Part shown: piece by piece, positions 37,210-45,025 of the stretch
How positions within the stretch are numbered: position 1 is the stretch's first letter
Layout of the letters: the number at the start of each line of letters is the position of its first letter
Source of the DNA: an uncultured Lachnospiraceae bacterium
Lineage (GTDB): Bacteria > Bacillota > Clostridia > Lachnospirales > Lachnospiraceae
Length of the DNA: 64,000 bases
Assembly: GCA_947589155.1 (NCBI GenBank)
Contig: CANQBH010000001.1
Coordinates: 62,001-126,000, forward strand
Reading direction: 5' to 3'
The notes under the pieces: model-generated
Seen by the model: only the letters and a program-made list of their open reading frames with translations
Told to the model about the DNA's origin: nothing
Databases searched by the model: none
Position numbers and translations under genes: made by a program

Positions 37210-37239
37210 ATCTTTATCATCCTAGAGGAGGAAGTTGAT

Positions 37240-37512
37240 ATGAACAAAACAGAATTAGTAGCAGCAATGGCCAGCAAGGCAGATCTTTCAAAGAAGGACG
37301 CTGAGGCAGCACTGAAGGCATTTACGGATGTTGTTGCAGAAGAATTGAAGAAGGGCGAAAAGATCCAGTTGGTTGGTTTCGGTACGTTTGAAGTATCTGA
37401 GAGAGCAGCAAGAACAGGCCGCAATCCGCAGACGGGCGCAGAGATGACCATTCCGGCATCCAAGGCTCCTAAGTTCAAGGCCGGCAAGGCATTGAAGGAT
37501 ATGATGAACTAA
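37240..37512 (+). CDS. hup: HU-family DNA-binding protein
   Basis: The 90-residue protein starts [20 protein letters not shown] and contains [20 protein letters not shown], the DNA-binding beta arm of HU. It should dimerise and bend or compact the nucleoid. An AGAGGAGGAAG ribosome site and two promoters suggest very high expression, and codon use is more biased (many CGT-free AAG/GCA codons) than in its neighbours. A strong terminator follows. In clostridia HU commonly leads the rqcP-yabP-yabQ-divIC-spoIIE block, as here. Confidence 0.97.
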   Translation: MNKTELVAAMASKADLSKKDAEAALKAFTDVVAEELKKGEKIQLVGFGTFEVSERAARTGRNPQTGAEMTIPASKAPKFKAGKALKDMMN

Positions 37513-37532
37513 TTCATATTTTGTAAGATGTT

Positions 37533-37566
37533 CAGGCTCAGGACAAGTTGTCTTGAGCCTGTTTTT
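37533..37566 (+). terminator. Rho-independent terminator after the HU gene
   Basis: CAGGCTCAGGACAA pairs with TTGTCTTGAGCCTG along 14 bp (one G-U) and is followed by TTTTT. It ends 15 nt before rqcP, so rqcP may depend on partial read-through. Confidence 0.88.
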
Positions 37567-37581
37567 ATTGCAGGAGGAAAG

Positions 37582-37821
37582 ATGAGATTAGACAAATTTT
37601 TGAAGGTCTCCCGCCTCATTAAGAGACGGACCGTAGCCAACGAGGCGTGCGACGCGGGGCGCGTGAGCGTGAACGGAAAGCAGGCGAAGGCGTCGCAAAA
37701 CGTCAAGGTCGGCGATGTGATCGAGATCGCTTTCGGCAACAAGACCGTGCGCGTCAAGGTGCTCGACATTCAGGAGACCACAAAAAAGGACGAGGCAAAA
37801 GAACTGTTCTGTTATCTGTAA
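37582..37821 (+). CDS. rqcP: S4-domain RNA-binding protein RqcP (YabO/Hsp15-like)
   Basis: The 79-residue protein is a single S4 domain: MRLDKFLKVSRLIKRRTVAN, then DAGRVSVNGKQAKASQNVKVGD. RqcP works with RqcH in ribosome-associated quality control, stabilising the P-site tRNA on stalled 50S subunits. ATG 37582 follows AGGAGGAAAG. It lies between HU and yabP as in most Firmicutes. The HU terminator immediately upstream may attenuate it. Confidence 0.93.
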   Translation: MRLDKFLKVSRLIKRRTVANEACDAGRVSVNGKQAKASQNVKVGDVIEIAFGNKTVRVKVLDIQETTKKDEAKELFCYL

Positions 37822-37899
37822 ATGGACGGCTTCCGTCATATTCCGCCGCCTGTTCTCATAGGATAGCGTATGGGAAACAAAGGAACGGAAGGGGAAAAG

Positions 37900-38184
37900 A
37901 TGGAAGAAAAACCAATGGCGGGCAGTCACAAACTGCTTCTGGACCGGCGCAGCAGGCTTGAGTTGAGCGGCGTTTTGGACGTGATCTCTTTTGATCTAAA
38001 GGAGATCCTGCTTGAGACCGCCGACGGGATGCTGACGATCAAAGGGAACGACCTGCATATGAACCACCTGTCGGTGGACAAAGGCGAAGTGAACGTGGAG
38101 GGGCGCGTGGACGTCCTGCAATATGCCGACGTCGTCTCCGCCAAGGCTGCCGGAGAACATCTGTTGGAACGCCTGTTCAAATAA
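37900..38184 (+). CDS. yabP: Sporulation protein YabP
   Basis: The 94-residue protein carries the YabP/YqfC core: SRLELSGVLDVISFDLKEI, LETADGMLTIKGNDLHM and LSVDKGEVNVEGRVD. YabP is needed for sporulation in Bacillus and works with YabQ and perhaps SpoIVA-linked coat morphogenesis. I chose ATG 37900 behind GGAAGGGG because family members begin near MEEK; an ATG at 37870 would add 10 residues. Its stop overlaps the yabQ ATG by one base, so the pair is translationally coupled. Confidence 0.92.
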   Translation: MEEKPMAGSHKLLLDRRSRLELSGVLDVISFDLKEILLETADGMLTIKGNDLHMNHLSVDKGEVNVEGRVDVLQYADVVSAKAAGEHLLERLFK

Positions 38185-38669
38185 TGCAGGTCTATTCGTT
38201 CGTCGTCCTGCAGGGAAAGGTTCTGGCGGAGATGTTCCTTCTCGGCATGGCGATGGGGCTTTTGTACGATCTGCTGCGGATCTTCCGCCGGCTGTTTCGG
38301 GTGAGCCGCCTTTTTGTGCAGGTGACGGATTTTTGTTACTGGCCGCTTGTCATCCTGCTGCTGTGGGAGATGCAGAATGAGACCGTGTACGGCGTTGTCA
38401 GATTTTGCCAACTGTTTTTTGTTGCCCTCGGGATGCTTTTCTATTATAGTATGATAAGCCGCTGGGTGATCTTTGCCGTTTACACGCCGATTCATTTTAT
38501 CGCTAAACAAATTGCGAAGATTTACCGATATATAGAAAGAAGGGCGGATCTTCTCCTTCAAAAAGCGGAAGGACGCCTGAACTCCGTAAAGCGGAAAAAA
38601 CTTGCAGGCAGGAAAGAAAAGCATGAAAAGAAATCCAACGAACCGGCGGAAAAAAAAGAGGCCGGCTAA
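38184..38669 (+). CDS. yabQ: Spore cortex membrane protein YabQ
   Basis: The 161-residue membrane protein has about four hydrophobic segments (residues 5-30, 45-63, 68-90, 93-112) and a basic cytoplasmic tail. The pattern LLYDLLRIFRRLF after TM1 is typical of YabQ, which is needed for spore cortex formation in Bacillus. It starts on the last base of the yabP stop and its 3' end overlaps divIC by 47 bp. The ribosome site lies inside yabP. Confidence 0.88.
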   Translation: MQVYSFVVLQGKVLAEMFLLGMAMGLLYDLLRIFRRLFRVSRLFVQVTDFCYWPLVILLLWEMQNETVYGVVRFCQLFFVALGMLFYYSMISRWVIFAVYTPIHFIAKQIAKIYRYIERRADLLLQKAEGRLNSVKRKKLAGRKEKHEKKSNEPAEKKEAG

Positions 38670-38925
38670 CCGGAACTACATCTTCGCGATCTCGGTCATT
38701 CTGGTACTGGTGCTGTCCGTGCAGATGGCGCGCCTCTATCAGAAGAACAAAACGTACGAGTCGCAGGAAGACGCGCTGCGTCAGGAACTCGAGGAGGAGC
38801 AGGCCAAGGGGCAGGAACTTTCGGAATACGAGGAATACATCAATTCTCAGGAATATGTTGAGAACACGGCCAAGCAGAAACTCGGAATGATCTACAACAA
38901 CGAGATCATCTTTCGGGAAAAATAA
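38623..38925 (+). CDS. divIC: Septum formation initiator DivIC/FtsB-like
   Basis: The 100-residue bitopic protein has a short basic cytoplasmic N-terminus, one TM (about 17-37, IFAISVILVLVLSVQMA), a coiled coil (about 38-72) and the conserved end YVENTAKQKLGMIYNNEIIF. It belongs to the divisome core that links FtsL/FtsQ to septal wall synthesis. ATG 38623 follows AGGAAAG inside yabQ; an upstream TTG is less likely. A terminator follows, separating it from spoIIE. Confidence 0.92.
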   Translation: MKRNPTNRRKKKRPANRNYIFAISVILVLVLSVQMARLYQKNKTYESQEDALRQELEEEQAKGQELSEYEEYINSQEYVENTAKQKLGMIYNNEIIFREK

Positions 38926-38931
38926 ACGGAT

Positions 38932-38979
38932 CGCGGGAGGCGCGCCGAAAAAGGTGTCGCTTCCTGTGGTCTTTTTTTT
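38932..38979 (+). terminator. Rho-independent terminator after divIC
   Basis: CGCGGGAGGCG pairs with CGCTTCCTGTG (11 bp with G-U pairs) and a T8 tract begins 3 nt later (38972-38979). Confidence 0.7.
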
Positions 38980-39002
38980 ATTTACGGAAAACGGAGCAGA
39001 GA

Positions 39003-39069
39003 TTTGACGAAAGAAAAATCAAACTGCGGCTTTCCTTTGACAAATATTTTCCGCCGTCATCTCTATAAT
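39003..39069 (+). promoter_or_regulatory. spoIIE promoter with 21-bp spacing and Spo0A-like boxes
   Basis: A perfect TTGACA (39037-39042) and a perfect TATAAT (39064-39069) are separated by 21 bp, too far for an ordinary sigma-A promoter but the same spacing as the Bacillus spoIIE promoter, which needs phosphorylated Spo0A. TGACGAA (39005-39011) matches the 0A-box consensus TGNCGAA exactly, and a near match (TTTGACAAA) overlaps the -35, 33 bp away or about three helical turns, in the same orientation. Confidence 0.75.
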
Positions 39070-39082
39070 GCTTACGTCATCA

Positions 39083-39096
39083 GTGGACAAGTCCAC
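39083..39096 (+). repeat. Short perfect inverted repeat in the spoIIE leader
   Basis: GTGGAC-AA-GTCCAC, just after the expected transcription start and 22 bp before the spoIIE ATG. It may be an operator or an RNA hairpin near the ribosome site. Confidence 0.5.
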
Positions 39097-39117
39097 GGAA
39101 TTTGCGGGAGGCGTATC

Positions 39118-40947
39118 ATGAAAAGAGATGTTTGGAAACTGTTTTTGCTGATCCTTTTGGAGGGGCTGTGCTGTCACGTCACGCTTCTGGGGAATTATCC
39201 GTTTGCGGCGGTCTGTTTCGCGGCCGTGTATATGACGGAATTTTATACGACGGCATGGATCGGGTTTACCTATCTGTTCATGGCGCTCTGGCTGCCGATG
39301 GCCGATCTGTTCCGCTACGGGGTCGCTTTTTTGGTTTGGATGGTCTTTCTGGCGATCGCGCGCAGGATGCAGATCCGGCGTTCCGGCTTTTACCGTTCTT
39401 TATTGGCGGGGCTCGTCCTTGCGCTGGTGTCCTACGGCGGGGAATTTATCGTCCGCGGCGGATGGAGGGGCGATCCGTTTCCGGCGCTGGAAGGGATGCT
39501 CGTGGCGGGAGGAAGCCTGTTTGCCTACCGTGCCGCGTCTCTTTTCCTGCAATGGGAACCGTCTTTGAAAAAACGCCGCCAGAGTTTTTCTGCAGAGCAG
39601 ATGAGCGGCTATCAGGAGGCGATGACGGGACTTTCGCGGCAATTGCAGGGCTTTTTGGAAAGCAGCGCCGCGCCGCCGTTTGACAGCGTGCTTCGGATGA
39701 AGGAGGAACTGCGGCGTAAGATCTGCCGGGACTGCGGAAAGAGAGAGAACTGCTTCGCGGCGGAGAACGGCATGGCGCTCGTGCTGGACGACCTTGCGGA
39801 GAGCATGGCGCGCGGCGAGGCGATGGATGAAACGCTCCGCGGCGAGATCGAGCGGCGGTGCGAGAGGGCGGAACTGTTTTTGCGGGAGGCGGTCAACGTC
39901 TTCGAGAAGATGGAACTGAACCGGTCGTGGCACCGGCGGTTATGCGAACATCGGGAACTGATCGCGGGCGAGATCGATTCCCTTGCGATGGTCATGGAAG
40001 ACTGCATGGAACGCGACGTCCTGCTGGACGAGAAAGAGGCGTGGCGGATCATGCGGCTGAAATTCCGCCTGCGGGAAATGGGCGTCCGGACGGGGCAGGC
40101 GCATCTCTACCGGAGGAAGAACGGTTCGTTCAAACTTTCGATGGAACTCTCGGCGCGTTACAAGAACTGTATCACGCTGCGGGAACTCCTTCCGGCGATC
40201 GACGCCTGCTTCATGCCGCCGATGGATTCGGCAGCCGGAAACCGCGGGATCGTCGGCAGGGAGAAAAAAGAATACGTCTTTGTTTCCCGGGCGAAACTCA
40301 AATGTGATTTTGGCGTGGCGAAAATGATACAGGAAGGGCAGCAGGTCTCCGGCGACAGTTTCCGCGCATTGCAGATGGAGGACGGCAGATTTGTGATGGC
40401 GTTATCCGACGGCATGGGCAGCGGCGAAGCGGCGGGCAGGGAGAGCGAATCGGTCGTGGATCTGTTCATGAAGTTCGCGGAGGCGGGCTTTGCCATGAAC
40501 GTGGCGCTGCGGCTGATGAACGCGGCGATGGTCTTCGGCGCGGAGAAGGAACGCTTTTCCACGCTCGACGTCTGCCTGCTGGACACTTATACCGGAATCG
40601 CCGAGATGTATAAGATCGGCGCGCACGTTTCGTTCCTCCGCCATAAGGACGGGGTCGAGGTCATAGACGCGCGCAGCCTGCCGATGGGCGCGTGGAAAAA
40701 AGTGGACGTAACGCCGAGCCGGTGCTATATGTCGCCGTCCGACTGCCTTGTCATGGTAACGGATGGTGTGTTAGAATATCTGCATACGGAGGATCCCGTA
40801 GAGACGATGCGGGAACTGATACGGGAAATGTCGCCTGACGACGCCGCGTCTTTTTCGCGCAAGATCATGGAACGCATGATCATGTTTACCGGAGGAAAAG
40901 TCAGGGATGATATGACCGTACTTGTCCTGATCGCGCAGGAAAGGTAG
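39118..40947 (+). CDS. spoIIE: SpoIIE serine phosphatase with a reduced membrane domain
   Basis: The 609-residue protein should dephosphorylate SpoIIAA and so switch on sigma-F in the forespore. The N-terminus has only about five hydrophobic segments within the first 155 residues, compared with ten in the 827-residue Bacillus protein. A central helical region with CRDCGKRENCF follows, then a PP2C domain (about 405-609) with GDSFRALQMEDGRFVMALSDGMGSG, VTDGVLE and VRDDMTVLV metal motifs. ATG 39118 follows GGGAGG. Gene order divIC-spoIIE-tilS-hpt-ftsH is that of Bacillus. Confidence 0.93.
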   Translation: MKRDVWKLFLLILLEGLCCHVTLLGNYPFAAVCFAAVYMTEFYTTAWIGFTYLFMALWLPMADLFRYGVAFLVWMVFLAIARRMQIRRSGFYRSLLAGLVLALVSYGGEFIVRGGWRGDPFPALEGMLVAGGSLFAYRAASLFLQWEPSLKKRRQSFSAEQMSGYQEAMTGLSRQLQGFLESSAAPPFDSVLRMKEELRRKICRDCGKRENCFAAENGMALVLDDLAESMARGEAMDETLRGEIERRCERAELFLREAVNVFEKMELNRSWHRRLCEHRELIAGEIDSLAMVMEDCMERDVLLDEKEAWRIMRLKFRLREMGVRTGQAHLYRRKNGSFKLSMELSARYKNCITLRELLPAIDACFMPPMDSAAGNRGIVGREKKEYVFVSRAKLKCDFGVAKMIQEGQQVSGDSFRALQMEDGRFVMALSDGMGSGEAAGRESESVVDLFMKFAEAGFAMNVALRLMNAAMVFGAEKERFSTLDVCLLDTYTGIAEMYKIGAHVSFLRHKDGVEVIDARSLPMGAWKKVDVTPSRCYMSPSDCLVMVTDGVLEYLHTEDPVETMRELIREMSPDDAASFSRKIMERMIMFTGGKVRDDMTVLVLIAQER

Positions 40948-40951
40948 GCAG

Positions 40952-42379
40952 ATGAACAGTCGGCAGTTTGAGGAAACGGTCTTGGAACGGATGGAACAGG
41001 AACATCTCCTGCTTCCGGGGGACGGCGTAGCGGTCGGCGTCTCCGGAGGTGCGGATTCGGTCGCGCTTTTGCGCTTTTTCTGCCGGATCCGTGAAAGGAT
41101 GAGCCTGTCCCTTCTTTGCGTCCACGTCGAACACGGACTGCGCGGCGAAAGTTCGTTAAGCGATCAGACGTTTGTGCGGGAGTTATGCGGCAGGCTGGAC
41201 GCGCCGTTTGCGGCGGTCTCCCTCGGAGAGCGTCTGCGAAAGGGAAAAAACGGAAAGTCTTCAGAAGAAGAAGCGAGGAAACTCCGCTATGAAGCCTTAG
41301 AAGCGCAGGCAAAGCGGTGGGAGGAAAAGACCGGCCGCAGGGTCAGGATCGCGGTCGCGCACCACGCCGAAGACAACGCGGAGACCGTGCTGTTCCATCT
41401 TGCCCGCGGCTGCGGATTGGACGGGCTGCAGGGGATCCCAATTCGGCGCGGCCGCGTGATCCGGCCTTTTTTGTACCAAAGCCGCGCGGAGATCGAGGCG
41501 TATCTCTCGCAGCTGGGGCAGGACTATTGCACGGACGCAAGCAACGCCGATCTGGCGTACGACAGGAACCGGATCCGCCACCGCGTTCTGCCGGAACTGC
41601 AGAAGATCAATCCGCAGGCGGTCTCCCATATCTGCAAGAACGCGCTTCTGATCCGTGAAATGGACGCAGATCTGCGCCAAAGATCCGCCGCCGTTCTTGC
41701 GGTCGCGCAGATTGCGCCGGACGAGATCGGCGTGCAGGCGTGGGAGGGCGAGCCGTCGCTTGTCCGGCGGGAGACGATCCGCCTGTGGCTGGAGGCGTTC
41801 TTCCCGTCGCGCAGGGATCTTTCATCCGCGCATCTGGAGGCGGCCGCGGCGCTGGAACAAAAGCAGGTCGGAAGCAGCGTGACGCTGCCGGACGGCTGGC
41901 GGATCCGCCGCACTTACCGCGGTTTGAAGATTCAAAAAGAGCCGAAGGAGACGCCGCGGGAAGGGCATTGCCTCCTTCTTGCGAAGGCCGATCTGGACGG
42001 CGGAGAGGAAACGGCCGCGGACTTCGGAGGGAAAAGACTGGCATTGCGCGTGTTTGAGGCGAAAGAAGTTCGGGATTTTCCAAGAAATGCCTACACGAAA
42101 TGGTTTGATTATGATAGAATAGAGAATGATATTGCGATCCGAAGCCGCAGGCCCGGGGATTATCTGATGATCCGCGGCGACGGCGGCAGAAAAAAACTTC
42201 AGGATTACATGGTCAACGAAAAGATCCCGCAGGACTTGCGGGACGGGATTCTGCTGCTTTGCGACGGCAGCCATGTGCTCTGGGTGACAGGATACCGGAT
42301 CAGCGCATACTATAAGATCAGACAGACAACGGAAAAGATTCTGGAAGTACGCATATTGGAGGAAGAAGATCATGAGTGA
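40952..42379 (+). CDS. tilS: tRNA(Ile)-lysidine synthetase
   Basis: The 475-residue enzyme adds lysine to C34 of the minor tRNA-Ile (CAU), changing its decoding to AUA and its identity to Ile; it is essential. The PP-loop VGVSGGADSVALL (about 28-40), CVHVEHGLRG, HHAEDNAETVLF and the C-terminal TilS domain (IRSRRPGDYLMIRGDGGRKK, about 385-470) are all present. It starts 4 bp after spoIIE with an AGGAAAGG site and overlaps hpt by 8 bp. Confidence 0.95.
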   Translation: MNSRQFEETVLERMEQEHLLLPGDGVAVGVSGGADSVALLRFFCRIRERMSLSLLCVHVEHGLRGESSLSDQTFVRELCGRLDAPFAAVSLGERLRKGKNGKSSEEEARKLRYEALEAQAKRWEEKTGRRVRIAVAHHAEDNAETVLFHLARGCGLDGLQGIPIRRGRVIRPFLYQSRAEIEAYLSQLGQDYCTDASNADLAYDRNRIRHRVLPELQKINPQAVSHICKNALLIREMDADLRQRSAAVLAVAQIAPDEIGVQAWEGEPSLVRRETIRLWLEAFFPSRRDLSSAHLEAAAALEQKQVGSSVTLPDGWRIRRTYRGLKIQKEPKETPREGHCLLLAKADLDGGEETAADFGGKRLALRVFEAKEVRDFPRNAYTKWFDYDRIENDIAIRSRRPGDYLMIRGDGGRKKLQDYMVNEKIPQDLRDGILLLCDGSHVLWVTGYRISAYYKIRQTTEKILEVRILEEEDHE

Positions 42380-42893
42380 AACGGTTAGAGAAATGATCCC
42401 GGAGGCGGATCTCGCGGCGCGGATCGAGGAACTGGGCCGGCAGATCAGCGCGGATTACGAAGGGGAGAGCGTCTTTCTGGTGTGTATCCTGCGGGGCGCC
42501 AGTTTTTTCGGATGCGAACTGGCCAAGCGGATCAAAGTTCCGGTCACGATCGATTTTATGACAACGTCAAGTTACGGTTCCGGCACGACGTCCAGCGGAG
42601 AAGTCACGATCAAAAACGATATCGAACTTTCCGTTGAGGGGCGGCATGTGCTGATCGTCGAGGACATCATCGACAGCGGGCATACCCTGCATTTTCTTTC
42701 CGACGTCTTCCGCGAGAGGAACGCAAAGAGCGTCCGCCTGTGCGCGATGCTGGATAAACCGGACCGCCGTGAAGTCGATGTCGAAGTGGATTATGTCGGC
42801 TTTACGATACCGGACGAATTTGTAGTGGGATACGGTCTGGATTACGATCAGAAATACCGCAACCTTCCGTATATCGGCGTTGTGGAATTTTAG
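42372..42893 (+). CDS. hpt: Hypoxanthine phosphoribosyltransferase
   Basis: The 173-residue enzyme salvages hypoxanthine and guanine with PRPP. The PRPP motif VLIVEDIIDSGHTL and CILRGASFFGCELA are diagnostic, and DFMTTSSYGSGTTSSGEV is the flexible catalytic loop. It overlaps the end of tilS by 8 bp, with GGAGGAAGAAG as its ribosome site. In Bacillus HprT also sits between TilS and FtsH and interacts with both. PRPP comes from the prs product elsewhere in the window. Confidence 0.95.
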   Translation: MSETVREMIPEADLAARIEELGRQISADYEGESVFLVCILRGASFFGCELAKRIKVPVTIDFMTTSSYGSGTTSSGEVTIKNDIELSVEGRHVLIVEDIIDSGHTLHFLSDVFRERNAKSVRLCAMLDKPDRREVDVEVDYVGFTIPDEFVVGYGLDYDQKYRNLPYIGVVEF

Positions 42894-42920
42894 GAACGGA
42901 CATATCATAGGAGGCAGAAA

Positions 42921-44780
42921 GTGAAAAAGAGGCATATTGGGTTTGGCGTGTACGCGGTGCTGATTATTGTGGTCATCGGCTTATGGTATCTGCTTTCCAC
43001 GCCGTCGACCTCCTCATTATATACCATGTCGCAGTTTCATGAGGCATTGGAGGGAAAGGAGATCATCGCCGCGGCGATCAGCCAGAACGAGCAGGTGCCG
43101 ACGGGTTCGGTGCAGTTGACCATGCAGTCCGGAGAACGTTTTCGGATGTATGTGACCGACGTCAACGAGATCCGAAGGGACTTGGAAGGAGCAGGAATCA
43201 ACTATACGATCAGCGACGTGCCGCAGGACAGTTGGATGGAAAATCTGCTGCCGATGCTGATCGTGGCGGCGACCGTCTTCATCCTGTTCATGATAGTGAA
43301 CGGATCGGCGCAGGCCGGAGGCGGCGCGAACGCCAAGATGATGAACTTCGGCAAGAGCCGCGCACGGATGACGACGCAGGATAAGATCGACGTGAACTTC
43401 GCTTCCGTGGCGGGGCTCAAAGAAGAAAAAGAAGAACTTGAAGAGATCGTGGACTTTTTGCGGGATCCGTTCAAATATACGCAGGTCGGCGCGCGGATAC
43501 CGAAAGGCCTGATCCTTGTGGGGCCGCCGGGAACCGGAAAGACGCTGTTGGCGAAGGCAGTAGCGGGCGAAGCGGGCGTGCCGTTCTTCAGTATCTCCGG
43601 TTCCGACTTTGTGGAGATGTTTGTCGGCGTCGGCGCTTCCCGTGTCCGCGATCTGTTTGCGGAGGCAAAGAAGAACGCGCCGTGTATCGTCTTCATTGAC
43701 GAGATCGACGCGGTAGCGCGCCGCAGGGGTACCGGTATGGGCGGTGGCCACGACGAGCGCGAGCAGACGTTGAACCAGATGCTTGTTGAAATGGACGGCT
43801 TCGGCGTCAACGAAGGGATCATCGTCATGGCGGCGACCAACCGCGTGGACATCCTCGATCCGGCGATCATGCGTCCGGGGCGGTTTGACAGGAAGGTGTT
43901 CGTAGGACGGCCCGACGTGGGCGGCCGCGAGGAGATCCTGCACGTCCATGCCAGAAACAAGCCGCTGGGCGACGACGTGGATCTTCACCAGATCGCGCAG
44001 ACGACGTCGGGATTTACCGGAGCGGATCTGGAAAATCTTCTGAACGAAGCCGCCATCGTCGCGGCGAAAGAGGAGCGCGCTTACATCTGTCAGGAGGATA
44101 TCCGGCGGTCGTTCGTGAAAGTCGGGATCGGGGCGGAAAAGCGCAGCAAGATCATCTCCGATAAGGAAAAGAAGATCACGGCTTACCATGAGGCGGGCCA
44201 CGCGATCCTGTTCCATGTGCTGCCGGACGTAGGTCCGGTGTATTCCGTCTCCATCATTCCTACGGGATACGGCGCGGCCGGATATACCATGCCGCTGCCG
44301 GAAAAGGACGAGATGTTCAATACCAAGGGCAGGATGCAGCAGGATATCATCGTATCGCTGGGCGGCCGCGTGGCGGAGGAGATCATCTTTGACGACATCA
44401 CGACCGGAGCGTCTTCCGACATCAAGAAGGCGACGCAGACAGCGAAGGATATGGTCATGAAGTACGGCTTCTCCCCGCAGGTAGGGCCGATCAATTACAA
44501 TAACGAAGAAGATGAAGTCTTCATTGGCCGGGATCTGGCGCATACCAGAGGGTACGGGGAGCAGGTGGCTTCCACGATCGACAGCGAAGTGAAGCGTCTG
44601 ATCGAAGAATCCTATCAAAAAGCGACGGAACTGATCCGGCAGTACGAGGATGTGCTGCACAGATGCGCCGCGTTACTGCTTGAAAAAGAAAAGATCGGAC
44701 GGGAGGAGTTCGAGGAACTGTTTTCGGGCGATCCGATTCCGCAGCCGGATGAGAAGGGTGTAGTGGTAGAGGGGATATAA
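42921..44780 (+). CDS. ftsH: ATP-dependent zinc metalloprotease FtsH
   Basis: The 619-residue membrane protease has TM1 (about 8-25), a small external domain, TM2 (about 112-131), an AAA module with Walker A GPPGTGKT (about 198-205), [12 protein letters not shown] and the SRH region [18 protein letters not shown], and a zinc protease domain with HEAGH (about 423). It degrades misfolded membrane proteins and in Firmicutes affects sporulation. The start is GTG behind AGGAGGCAG. It ends the sporulation/division block. Confidence 0.96.
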   Translation: MKKRHIGFGVYAVLIIVVIGLWYLLSTPSTSSLYTMSQFHEALEGKEIIAAAISQNEQVPTGSVQLTMQSGERFRMYVTDVNEIRRDLEGAGINYTISDVPQDSWMENLLPMLIVAATVFILFMIVNGSAQAGGGANAKMMNFGKSRARMTTQDKIDVNFASVAGLKEEKEELEEIVDFLRDPFKYTQVGARIPKGLILVGPPGTGKTLLAKAVAGEAGVPFFSISGSDFVEMFVGVGASRVRDLFAEAKKNAPCIVFIDEIDAVARRRGTGMGGGHDEREQTLNQMLVEMDGFGVNEGIIVMAATNRVDILDPAIMRPGRFDRKVFVGRPDVGGREEILHVHARNKPLGDDVDLHQIAQTTSGFTGADLENLLNEAAIVAAKEERAYICQEDIRRSFVKVGIGAEKRSKIISDKEKKITAYHEAGHAILFHVLPDVGPVYSVSIIPTGYGAAGYTMPLPEKDEMFNTKGRMQQDIIVSLGGRVAEEIIFDDITTGASSDIKKATQTAKDMVMKYGFSPQVGPINYNNEEDEVFIGRDLAHTRGYGEQVASTIDSEVKRLIEESYQKATELIRQYEDVLHRCAALLLEKEKIGREEFEELFSGDPIPQPDEKGVVVEGI

Positions 44781-44822
44781 TTGTGCATATTGCATAAAAA
44801 TTTTTTACGAATGTTGTGAAGT

Positions 44823-44856
44823 TTGTGAACACTTCTTAGTGGACACGAGATATAAT
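44823..44856 (+). promoter_or_regulatory. Activator-type promoter downstream of ftsH
   Basis: A perfect TATAAT (44851-44856) has no good -35 at 16-18 bp. TTGTGA lies 22 bp away (44823-44828), inside the inverted repeat GAAGT-N8-ACTTC (44818-44835). The layout suggests activator dependence. Confidence 0.45.
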
Positions 44857-44862
44857 ACATAT

Positions 44863-44958
44863 CGTAAAACCCCCCAATACATTATATAATTATTTTTACT
44901 AACCCCATAGTAAAAATACCTTCTCCTAAAAAAGGCAGCGATCGAAGCTGTCTTTTTT
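44863..44958 (+). ncRNA. Candidate C-rich small RNA or attenuator leader of the GH13 gene
   Basis: A transcript from the TATAAT at 44851 to the terminator would be about 95 nt. It contains a run ACCCCCC (44869-44875), a perfect 11-bp hairpin TATTTTTACTA/TAGTAAAAATA (44891-44901 with 44908-44918) whose 6-nt loop is ACCCCA, a CCTTCTCCT stretch (44919-44927), and a terminator stem AAGGCAGC/GCTGTCTT followed by T4 to 44958. Unpaired C-rich loops are the usual seed of Gram-positive small RNAs that pair with ribosome sites. It could instead be a leader that terminates before the GH13 gene, as I see no other promoter for that gene. Confidence 0.45.
44930..44958 (+). terminator. Rho-independent terminator between ftsH and the GH13 gene
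   Basis: AAGGCAGC (44932-44939) pairs with GCTGTCTT (44947-44954) around GATCGAA, followed by T to 44958. It ends 67 bp before the GH13 start. Confidence 0.8.
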
Positions 44959-45025
44959 ACTTTTCGGGAAGTTCTGCGATCAGGACTTTCGGGGGATGAA
45001 AAGAGAAATATATGAGGACAGGGTT

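Noticed and set aside
43017-44660. Long open frames (up to 550 codons) antisense to ftsH, the GTPase-NYN gene (48825-50477), mfd (17063-18427), the CgeB-like gene (6296-7708) and the TPR glycosyltransferase (4253-5482)
   Set aside because: They lie opposite conserved genes, have Arg/His-rich unlikely compositions, recognisable domains are absent and no ribosome sites fit. They are by-products of high GC.
44812-44835. Catabolite-responsive cre site upstream of the GH13 gene
   Set aside because: The inverted repeat there does not fit the cre consensus core CG and spacing.
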